From NCBI GenBank assembly GCA_002499865.1, contig DANL01000075.1, forward strand, positions 1-12,013: a stretch of 12,013 nt of DNA, given 5' to 3'. Source of the stretch: Euryarchaeota archaeon UBA121. Its GTDB lineage: Archaea > Thermoplasmatota > Poseidoniia > Poseidoniales > Thalassarchaeaceae. The notes below the pieces were generated by a model that was not told the origin of the DNA, did not search any database, and saw only the letters and a list, made by a program, of their open reading frames with translations. Each line of letters opens with the position of its first letter. The stretch's first letter is position 1. A program made the translations under genes and the position numbers. This document shows, piece after piece, positions 1-6,072 of the stretch.

Positions 1-489
1 CGAGACTCTTCAAGAAAGCTAGACATCGTCTCAGGAGATGGAATGTCAGAGGCCCTGGCCAGAAATCTTGTGGATTCTGAGATCGGTATAATTTGCCCTC
101 GGGAACTTAGTGCAGCGGCTTACAGACTGACTTGCCAGATTAATGAGAACTCTGAAGCATTCGCAAAGTACTCTGAGGTGCCCGAGATGAATCATAACGA
201 GATAGTTGCATGGTTCTCGGAGTCTCATGGTAACAGGGCACTCCTAATTATGAGCTCAAAGGGCATTCATGATAGGACTGAATCAAGGATTAGCTGGATC
301 GAGGATAATCTGAGTACCAAGAATGTCTGGAGGATAGAATGCGAGGGAGAATCACTGCTTGAGAGATTGATTTATGCCGCGCATATTTCTGACTGGATTT
401 CCATAGCACTAGCTCTCTTGAGGGGGGTAAATCCTACTTCCATGGAGCCAATTCCTCAACTAAAGGAATACCTATCCGATATTCAGTAG
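1..489 (+). CDS. Bifunctional phosphoglucose/phosphomannose isomerase, C-terminal part (5' truncated by window edge)
   Basis: The family interconverts glucose-6-phosphate or mannose-6-phosphate with fructose-6-phosphate in the cytosol. The frame is open from base 1 with no stop before the first in-frame ATG at 43, and that ATG lies inside the second SIS-like domain, so this is the distal part (162 codons) of a protein usually a little over 300 residues. Diagnostic motifs are QINEN (Glu at bases 145-147) and PEMNHNEIVAW (His at 193-195). This Glu/His pair, 16 residues apart, fits the base and ring-opening His known for archaeal PGI/PMI. The tail reads SIALALLRGVNPTSMEPI followed by PQLK, the usual ending of the family, with a conserved Lys near 463-465. 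It converges on the M23-like gene and overlaps it by 7 bases. The family call is firm; which sugar is preferred cannot be read from the sequence. Confidence 0.9.
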   Translation, partial: RDSSRKLDIVSGDGMSEALARNLVDSEIGIICPRELSAAAYRLTCQINENSEAFAKYSEVPEMNHNEIVAWFSESHGNRALLIMSSKGIHDRTESRISWIEDNLSTKNVWRIECEGESLLERLIYAAHISDWISIALALLRGVNPTSMEPIPQLKEYLSDIQ

Positions 490-1103
490 ATCGGCCCTAA
501 TACTAATCTTGGATCGGGATAGTCCTCCAGTGCCTGATCACGATCATCAGGAGAAACTACCCCTGGCATGTCATGTGTCTCAGGCTCCTTCAATGACAGC
601 TGGAAGTGGAGATGTGACTCCCATCCTCCGTTCTCATGCTTATCTCCCATCCAACATATCACCTCTCCCTTGGAAATCTTCTGCCCGATTTCTTTATTTT
701 CAACCGATTTAGAGTTTAGATGGCCGTACAAGGCCCATACCGATTCCCCATCGATGATATGCTTCGTGATTATCACATACCCATAATCGCCATCATCGGG
801 GTTGTATCCAAAATGAGAAATCTCGCCATCATCAAATGCCATACAGGGAGTTCCAACAGGAGCGCCTATGTCGATTCCTACGTGCAAGAATCTGCCATCC
901 GAGAAAAGATCCGTAGAATACATGCCGGGACGTAATTCATCATACCTGCCAATATCAAACTCGTGTTCAGAAGGAGAGTATTCTCCATTGGTGAAGTCCC
1001 TGACCTCGTACTCATCTGGAAGAAAAACTACTGGATGGTAGTCGCCTGTCTCCCATTTGACCATGGCCACTCTAATGGGCGACATCACTTCAGATATTCG
1101 CAT
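483..1103 (-). CDS. M23-fold zinc metallopeptidase-like protein, cytosolic type
   Basis: The protein is 206 residues if it starts at the ATG at 1103. M23 (LytM-fold) signatures are HVGIDIGAPVGTP (His74, Asp78), YGHL (His128) and HLHF (His164, His166), giving the H/D/H zinc set. The stretches DYGYVIITKH, ENGGWESHLHFQLS and the ending PDPRLVLG resemble the M23 domain found fused to class-III aminotransferases and kinase-like phosphotransferases, rather than secreted cell-wall endopeptidases. From 1103 there is no signal peptide or membrane segment. An upstream in-frame ATG at 1160 would add a hydrophobic stretch but overlap the divergent gene at 1136, and an ATG at 1085 is also possible. An archaeon of this kind should lack peptidoglycan, so wall cleavage is unlikely. 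The substrate is unknown; a role on small amino or phospho compounds is only an inference from the fused relatives. Confidence 0.82.
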   Translation of the reverse strand: MRISEVMSPIRVAMVKWETGDYHPVVFLPDEYEVRDFTNGEYSPSEHEFDIGRYDELRPGMYSTDLFSDGRFLHVGIDIGAPVGTPCMAFDDGEISHFGYNPDDGDYGYVIITKHIIDGESVWALYGHLNSKSVENKEIGQKISKGEVICWMGDKHENGGWESHLHFQLSLKEPETHDMPGVVSPDDRDQALEDYPDPRLVLGPIY

Positions 1104-1135
1104 AAGTTTACAGGCCCTGATAAAACAAAGGGGAT

Positions 1136-1558
1136 ATGATAGAGCTAGAATTAGAAACAATCATTGTTTTAATCGCCTTAGGAATAATAATCGTATACTT
1201 AGTATGGCAAATAATCAAAATGAAATTAACACATGAAACCAAAATTAAGAACGCGAGAGAAGATACCGCCAATCGCCAACGAGCAATTGTAAAAGGAGAC
1301 ATAAGTGAGACCCTAGCTCCCTGGTCCATTAGCTGTGTAAATAGTGTTAAGGAATTGAGATTTCTCGGTTCTCCTATCGATTTTATTGGATTTAAGGGAT
1401 TGGACGGAGATGGAGAAATAGATATCAAATTCATTGAAGTAAAATCCGGAAAGTCACGCCTCAATATGAACCAGCGAAGAATCAGGGACGCCATCCAGTC
1501 AAAGCGAATCGAATGGGTCGAGGTGAGAGTGGCCAAATTTGAAATTGATGAAAACTAA
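1136..1558 (+). CDS. Membrane-anchored Holliday junction resolvase-related endonuclease (COG4741-like)
   Basis: This 140-residue protein starts with one hydrophobic helix (about residues 8-28), followed by a basic, cytosol-facing domain. That domain carries the hallmarks of the resolvase-related endonuclease family: NRQRAIVKGDISETLAP (residues 46-62), FLGSPIDFIGF (Asp82), FIEVKSGKSRLN (Glu101, Lys103) and RRIRDAI (114-120). Asp plus E-x-K is the PD-(D/E)XK nuclease metal site, so the catalytic residues look intact. Length and the N-terminal membrane helix are normal for the family, whose real substrate is not established. The gene is divergent from the M23-like gene (32-base gap from the preferred start) and convergent with the DUF2130 gene (15-base gap). 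It and that neighbour look more A+T-rich than the 4795-7892 genes. Family call is strong; DNA branch cleavage is inference. Confidence 0.85.
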   Translation: MIELELETIIVLIALGIIIVYLVWQIIKMKLTHETKIKNAREDTANRQRAIVKGDISETLAPWSISCVNSVKELRFLGSPIDFIGFKGLDGDGEIDIKFIEVKSGKSRLNMNQRRIRDAIQSKRIEWVEVRVAKFEIDEN

Positions 1559-1573
1559 CAAATCATACAATCG

Positions 1574-2911
1574 TTAGTCTGCCTTATTCAAATCATCAAA
1601 TTTCGCTTTCATGGTTGGATTATTTCTTGTCAATTTCTTGATTGACAATTCTTGAGTCTTGTCATTAGCTAATCGAAGTTGGCGCCCCGAGGTGGTCAGA
1701 CTACCCTTAATTTTCTCCAACTTTTTTATCGTTGCATCGATGTCTTTGATCGCCAATTCATAGTAATCTCTAGCCGTGGTGACGTTCTTTCCAAAGGCCT
1801 CTTGGAAGTCGAGAAGTTTGTCCTCAAAGGTTTCATAATCTATATTTTGGCTTCTTATGACCGCAAGCTCATTCCTCATTTCAAGGGATTTCCGAGCCTC
1901 GTTACGAATTAATGATAGGATTAGCATAAAATCTTGAGGCCTAACTACGTACATCTTTTGGTACTTGTGAGACATATCAACGGGACCCTCGTTGAACAGC
2001 TCATTCTCTGGCTCGAGCATCGAGACAAGAACGGCATATTCGCACTTTTTCTTCTTTCTGTCCTTGTCTAACTTTGCTAGATGAGATTCGTTAGTCTGAC
2101 CTTTTGTTCCTTCCATTTTATCCTTCATTTCAAACATGATTGAGATATATTCAATTCCATTTGTGTCCGAATCTCTAAAGACATAATCTCCTTTTGATCC
2201 CTTGACATCCCCCTCATCTTTGATACTCTCATTGTCCTTTTCGAAGTATGCGTTAGGGAACGCTGTGGCCCTCACTAAATTGAATTGGTTTTCACACCAC
2301 TTCTCTAATTTCTCTCCAATGTCCTTTACTGACATCTTCATTTTCATATCCTTCACTCGATCTATTTCTTCATCCTTCAGACGAATAATTTCGTCTTTCG
2401 CATTCAATTTAACGAGATTGGTTTGCTCTAATTGCTTAACCTCTAATTCTCTTTCAGTACCTACAATATCCAACTTATTCTTGAGGTCGATAATATCCTT
2501 TTCCAGTGGCCCAATGGCTTTGGTTACGGCTAATTCTGTATTATTTTCCGCCGCTTCCCTCTCATTTTTTAATCTCTCAATTTGTTTATCCTTGTCATAC
2601 ATTTCTTCTTTCGCCTCAGACAAAGCCTCGCTCTTGGCAATCTCAATTTCTCTTTCATGATTACTGACCAGATTTTTCAGTTTTGAAATTTCTTCCTCTC
2701 TTTCTGAGAGTACCTGTTTCTTGGCCAGCTCCACTTGCAAAAGATGCTTGTCTGAGGCATCTCTCAACCTTTCATTTAATTCTGCTTCAAATTCAGCACC
2801 CTTGATTTGACTCACAATATCTGCGTATCCCGCCGCTTCCATCTCAAATGCCTGACTACAATGCGGACAAACCACCTGCTTACTCATAAGAATTTCATTT
2901 TCATCGCTCAT
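1574..2911 (-). CDS. DUF2130 family protein: zinc finger, long coiled coil, PD-(D/E)XK-like core
   Basis: The 445-residue protein begins with CPHC at residues 15-18, half of a zinc knuckle with no second Cys pair nearby. A Glu/Lys/Leu-rich coiled coil spans roughly residues 35-195. The conserved DUF2130 domain (COG4487 type) follows at about 195-345: GEKLEKWCENQF, GSKGDYVFRD (Asp242), IMFEMKDK (Glu261, Lys263), LDKDRKKKKCEYAVLVS (Lys-rich, after residue 280) and a YVVRPQDF motif. Asp242 with Glu261-x-Lys263 matches the PD-(D/E)XK nuclease-fold pattern proposed for this family. A second helical, coiled-coil-like tail runs from about 355 to 405. The start at 2911 follows GAAGGG by 7 bases and leaves a 59-base divergent spacer to the dehydrogenase gene. 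No membrane segment is visible. The function is unknown; relatives are mostly bacterial and sporadic, so transfer is plausible. Confidence 0.85.
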   Translation of the reverse strand: MSDENEILMSKQVVCPHCSQAFEMEAAGYADIVSQIKGAEFEAELNERLRDASDKHLLQVELAKKQVLSEREEEISKLKNLVSNHEREIEIAKSEALSEAKEEMYDKDKQIERLKNEREAAENNTELAVTKAIGPLEKDIIDLKNKLDIVGTERELEVKQLEQTNLVKLNAKDEIIRLKDEEIDRVKDMKMKMSVKDIGEKLEKWCENQFNLVRATAFPNAYFEKDNESIKDEGDVKGSKGDYVFRDSDTNGIEYISIMFEMKDKMEGTKGQTNESHLAKLDKDRKKKKCEYAVLVSMLEPENELFNEGPVDMSHKYQKMYVVRPQDFMLILSLIRNEARKSLEMRNELAVIRSQNIDYETFEDKLLDFQEAFGKNVTTARDYYELAIKDIDATIKKLEKIKGSLTTSGRQLRLANDKTQELSIKKLTRNNPTMKAKFDDLNKAD

Positions 2912-2970
2912 ATATTAACCCTTCAAATGAAAAACATTTGTTCATAGACTAAGCGCGTCTCGGCATTCAT
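2912..2970. promoter_or_regulatory. Divergent promoter region with inverted repeat CAAATG-AAAAA-CATTTG
   Basis: This 59-base spacer must hold the promoters of the DUF2130 gene (leftward) and the dehydrogenase operon (rightward). A perfect 6-base inverted repeat with an AAAAA centre lies at 2924-2940, close to the DUF2130 start. Its symmetry and place between divergent genes suit an operator for a dimeric regulator, but it could be chance in an A+T-rich spacer. No convincing archaeal TATA box could be picked for either direction. Confidence 0.4.
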
Positions 2971-4104
2971 ATGGATACACTAGGAAGAGTAAGGTGTGCT
3001 ATCCTTGGGTCCAGAGGGCTAGTCGCCCAAAGACTCCTCCAGATACTCACGAATCACCACTGGCTGGTTCCAACACATGTTGTAGGATCTAAGGAATCTG
3101 CGGGCATTAGCACTAATGATATTCCTTGGGTCTTCAATGAGTCCAAGCCTGACTTATCAGAAATCATTGTTAGAGAAATGGGAAGTGGCGATGAATTAGC
3201 TTCGGAATTGATTTCACAAGGAGTCAGAATTGTATTCTCGGCACTCCCAGACTACCCCGCATCTGTGATTGAGGAAGATCTAGCAAGATCGGGATTAGTA
3301 GTTCTCAGTCATTCCACGGTACATAGGCATTCAGATATGGTCCCATTGGTTATCCCAGAAGTCAACCCTCATCATCTTGACTTGCTAGAGGTACAAACAG
3401 AATTCGGACTAGGTGCACTAGTATCTTGCTCAAATTGTATGGTAGTCCCTCTTGCAATATCCTTGGCCCCAATTCTTAGGAAATTTCCAGTAAAGAGCAT
3501 TCGTATTCATACCGAACAGTCAATTTCTGGAGCTGGTAGGGGAGCTCTAGAAAGATTCCGTGAAGGGGTCATCCCGAGACCAGAAATTATCGGCGAGCCC
3601 GAGAGTGTTGTATCCGAACTACGGAGAATACTCGAAACTCATGAAGGTCCAGAATCGTCTAACACCGATATTGAGATTACTGCTGAATGTGAAAGAGTAC
3701 ACAGGGAGTTTGGGCATTCTGCGAAAGTTGAAGTGGAACTAAGTAAAAATTTCAGTGCTCATGAATTAATTGAAGCGTGGTCCCATTTCCAATCAATAGC
3801 AGGAGGCCTAGATTTACCTTCCATCAATCAAAAACCACTAATTTTTGTCTCTGACATAAATCAGACAATTTCATCTATTAATTCTAGTAATACAGAACCA
3901 TTAGAAGAAATTATGCAGAGATTAATGAATGTATATGTAGGCGAAGTCAATATTTCTGAAGGCAAATTATGCTTCAAGGTAGTCTCAGACAATACAGTAA
4001 GGGGGGCCGCTGGAAATAGTATTCTCCTTGCTGAAATGATGCTCGCACAGGGCATTATTCACGATTCGGAAAATACTCTAAAATCTAGTCAAAATATCCG
4101 GTAG
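2971..4104 (+). CDS. asd: Aspartate-semialdehyde dehydrogenase, archaeal/fungal type
   Basis: The enzyme reduces aspartyl-4-phosphate to aspartate-4-semialdehyde with NADPH, the branch point to threonine, methionine and lysine. The 377-residue protein has an N-terminal Rossmann loop (AILGSRGLVAQR, residues 10-21), VIPEVNP (127-133), the catalytic Cys156 in CSNCMV, Gln183 in EQSISGAGRG, and the acid-base His249 in ERVHREFGHSAKVEV. The VIPEVNP and RV-x4-GH patterns place it with the archaeal/fungal branch rather than the bacterial one. Odd points are SCSNCM instead of the usual NPNCST around the nucleophile, and a C-terminal extension of about 20 residues. A malonyl-CoA reductase-like paralogue is an alternative but less likely. 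It is first of four co-directional genes, 32 bases before the methyltransferase. Confidence 0.85.
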   Translation: MDTLGRVRCAILGSRGLVAQRLLQILTNHHWLVPTHVVGSKESAGISTNDIPWVFNESKPDLSEIIVREMGSGDELASELISQGVRIVFSALPDYPASVIEEDLARSGLVVLSHSTVHRHSDMVPLVIPEVNPHHLDLLEVQTEFGLGALVSCSNCMVVPLAISLAPILRKFPVKSIRIHTEQSISGAGRGALERFREGVIPRPEIIGEPESVVSELRRILETHEGPESSNTDIEITAECERVHREFGHSAKVEVELSKNFSAHELIEAWSHFQSIAGGLDLPSINQKPLIFVSDINQTISSINSSNTEPLEEIMQRLMNVYVGEVNISEGKLCFKVVSDNTVRGAAGNSILLAEMMLAQGIIHDSENTLKSSQNIR

Positions 4105-4136
4105 GCATAACTGAACTATCGGCCTCCCATAGTCTG

Positions 4137-4751
4137 ATGAGGCTACGAAAACTCGCGATGGTCTTGTCAAAGCTAGATGCTAAGGAAAATCTGGAGGCAT
4201 CATTGGAGCAATATGTCACGCCTGGCGATCTAGCATCCAGATGGTTATTCGACATTCATGCCTTCGGAGATTTATCTTCCGGGTGCAGAGTCGCCGATTT
4301 GGGAGCGGGAAATGGAATACTAGGAATTGGTGCCGTAATGATGGGGGCCAGTTTCGTAAAATTAGTGGAGGCGGATCAAAAATTATGCGAACTGGCCAAT
4401 GCTAATGCAGAAAGTACCCTAATGAGTGGGAAATATGAAGTCTGTAATCAGATAGTAGGAAAGGACAGTTTACAATTAGAAGGATACGACTTGATTATTT
4501 CCAACCCTCCTTGGGGCAGACAGAAAGAGGGAGCTGATTCTGATTTTATTGAACAAATTTTAGCCTCAAAAACCATTACTCACATTATGCACAGCGCTAA
4601 CGCCAAACACCTAGAAAAAAGATTCGAAGATATGAATTGGAGCGTGGAGATGTATGGCGAAGCGGATTTTCCCCTGCCTGCCTCATATTCTCACCATAAG
4701 ATGTCCAGAGGGGCAACAAGGGCAGGATTCTGGAGGCTAGTCCCCCCCTAG
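4137..4751 (+). CDS. METTL5-type rRNA N6-adenosine methyltransferase
   Basis: The 204-residue protein follows human METTL5 along its whole length. It shows LEQYVTP (residues 23-29), SAM-binding motif I DLGAGNGILGIGA (54-66), acidic EAD (78-80) ending strand 2, catalytic ISNPPWGRQKEGADSDF (121-137), and the C-terminal LPASYSHHK (180-188). METTL5 makes m6A in the small-subunit rRNA, and archaeal homologues are expected to act on 16S rRNA. The usual NPPF is NPPW here; an aromatic is kept for base stacking. Eukaryotic METTL5 needs the partner TRMT112, which is not in this window. The ATG at 4137 aligns with the family start. The downstream Csl4-RRM gene starts 43 bases further on, which groups rRNA modification with RNA processing. 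HemK-type protein methylation was considered, but the LEQY and LPASY motifs favour METTL5. Confidence 0.85.
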   Translation: MRLRKLAMVLSKLDAKENLEASLEQYVTPGDLASRWLFDIHAFGDLSSGCRVADLGAGNGILGIGAVMMGASFVKLVEADQKLCELANANAESTLMSGKYEVCNQIVGKDSLQLEGYDLIISNPPWGRQKEGADSDFIEQILASKTITHIMHSANAKHLEKRFEDMNWSVEMYGEADFPLPASYSHHKMSRGATRAGFWRLVPP

Positions 4752-4794
4752 TTCCTCCGTACCGTTGATAGGGGAATGTCCGGTCGCCCGGTCA

Positions 4795-6072
4795 ATGTCT
4801 GCCGTAGTTGGTGACCAAGTTACACCCGGTTCCGCAGTAACAATTCCTCCCGGTTCTTCCGTAGGAGAGGGTATCTTCGAGAGAAATGGAAGGTGTGTAG
4901 CTACTCTCCCAGGTATTCTAGTGGAGAAGGATGGAAGCATCTCCATAGAGTCATCCAGACTGCCGATTAATTCCCCTAGGGTCGATGATGTGGTAATTGG
5001 CCAGGTCACTAGGCTGAATGAGAATGTCGCTGAGATTAGAATTCTGCATATCGAGAGTAAGGAGGGAGGTCACAGGGATCTTCCCGCGCTCGAGTTATTC
5101 GCCGACATTCACGTCTCCGAGGTTGTGGATAGATTCATTCCATCTCCCGGAGATGCAATGAGGATGCGAGACATCGTGAGAGCTAGGATAGTTAAGGACG
5201 ATCCGATTCTCAAAGCTTCAACAAAAGGACATGCATCTCTTGGGGTGCTATCCGCATCTTGTCCGACATGTGGAGCGATTCTGGATGCATCCGACAAGAA
5301 AATCGATTTCAATGTAGACTGCTCTAGATGTGACTACACGGCCTATCGAGTTCTCTCTGACGGTTTCGGCCACGGTCATGAGACTGGATTCGGCCTGCAC
5401 AAGCTCAACAGATCCGGAGAGAGATGGTCTCCGGAGGCTGAAGCGAAACTTGGTCACGATGGAGCGAGGCCCTACCTCTCCCCAATGGCGGATTTTCGTA
5501 GGGGTGCAAATCACGAGATGCCGGCTAGGGTTGCTTCGATGAGATCCTCCAATCGTGGCGGTGGAAGAGGAGGCCAGAGTAGGCCAAGGAGGGAGTTGCA
5601 CGATACAGTCTGTACGATGTGTGGAGTTAGCACAAAGGTACCATTCAAGCCGACTCCGGGTAAGCCAATTAGGTGTAGGGATTGTATGGACAAGGTCAAG
5701 CAAGGAAAGGCTACCAAGGAAGAGATCTCTAAAGAGAGGGAGAGAATATCGTCCATGAGGAAAGAACTCGAAGAAAAAATGGGAGTCAAGCTGTTTGTCG
5801 GAAGGCTTCCATATGAAATCTCAGAGGAAGAGCTTTCCAAAGTATTCTCGAAGTATGGAAAAATTGACTCTATCCATATCGCCAAGGACAGGGAATCTGG
5901 AAAGTCAAAAGGATTCGCATTCGTCACATTCCCCTCTAAGGAGGAGGCAAAGGCGGCAATCAAAGCAATGAACGGCTCAGAGATCAAAGGTCGTAAGATA
6001 GTAGTCGAAGAGTCTTCATCCGGTGGCTCCAGCAGGGATAGAGGCGGACGAAGGAAACAGTCGAAGCGGTGA
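4795..6072 (+). CDS. csl4: Exosome subunit Csl4 fused to a second zinc ribbon and an RRM domain
   Basis: Csl4 is a cap subunit of the archaeal RNA exosome that binds substrate and recruits partners. Numbered from the ATG at 4795 (425 residues), residues 1-55 form the N-terminal Csl4 domain (VTPGS, VGEGIFE), about 62-150 the S1 domain (VVIGQVTRLNENVAEIRI), and Cys156/159 with Cys176/179 the normal Csl4 zinc ribbon. Ordinary archaeal Csl4 ends here at about 180-190 residues. This one continues with a flexible Arg/Gly-rich linker (190-268, including NRGGGRGG), a second zinc ribbon (Cys273/276, Cys294/297, VPFKPTPGKP between), a charged helix (310-330), and a complete RRM (332-408) with RNP2 LFVGRL and RNP1 KGFAFVTF, then an RG/K-rich tail. 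A TTG at 4765 could add 10 residues, but the family start supports 4795. Its stop overlaps the next gene's GTG. Confidence 0.88.
   Translation: MSAVVGDQVTPGSAVTIPPGSSVGEGIFERNGRCVATLPGILVEKDGSISIESSRLPINSPRVDDVVIGQVTRLNENVAEIRILHIESKEGGHRDLPALELFADIHVSEVVDRFIPSPGDAMRMRDIVRARIVKDDPILKASTKGHASLGVLSASCPTCGAILDASDKKIDFNVDCSRCDYTAYRVLSDGFGHGHETGFGLHKLNRSGERWSPEAEAKLGHDGARPYLSPMADFRRGANHEMPARVASMRSSNRGGGRGGQSRPRRELHDTVCTMCGVSTKVPFKPTPGKPIRCRDCMDKVKQGKATKEEISKERERISSMRKELEEKMGVKLFVGRLPYEISEEELSKVFSKYGKIDSIHIAKDRESGKSKGFAFVTFPSKEEAKAAIKAMNGSEIKGRKIVVEESSSGGSSRDRGGRRKQSKR

Noticed and set aside
1104..1160. Longer start for the M23-like gene, giving a hydrophobic N-terminus with Cys residues (lipoprotein-like)
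   Set aside because: It would overlap the start of the divergent endonuclease gene by 25 bases, and the stretch is the antisense of that gene and spacer. The ATG at 1103 gives the family-like N-terminus.
1108..1536. 142-codon open frame on the minus strand
   Set aside because: Antisense to the resolvase-related endonuclease, whose catalytic motifs are intact on the plus strand.
2202..2660. 152-codon open frame on the plus strand, rich in Ser, Phe and Leu
   Set aside because: It is the antisense of the Glu/Lys-rich coiled coil of the DUF2130 gene, which produces such low-complexity frames.
4765..4794. TTG start adding 10 residues to Csl4
   Set aside because: The added residues do not resemble Csl4 and no ribosome binding site precedes the TTG. 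The ATG at 4795 places VTPGS at the usual distance from the start.
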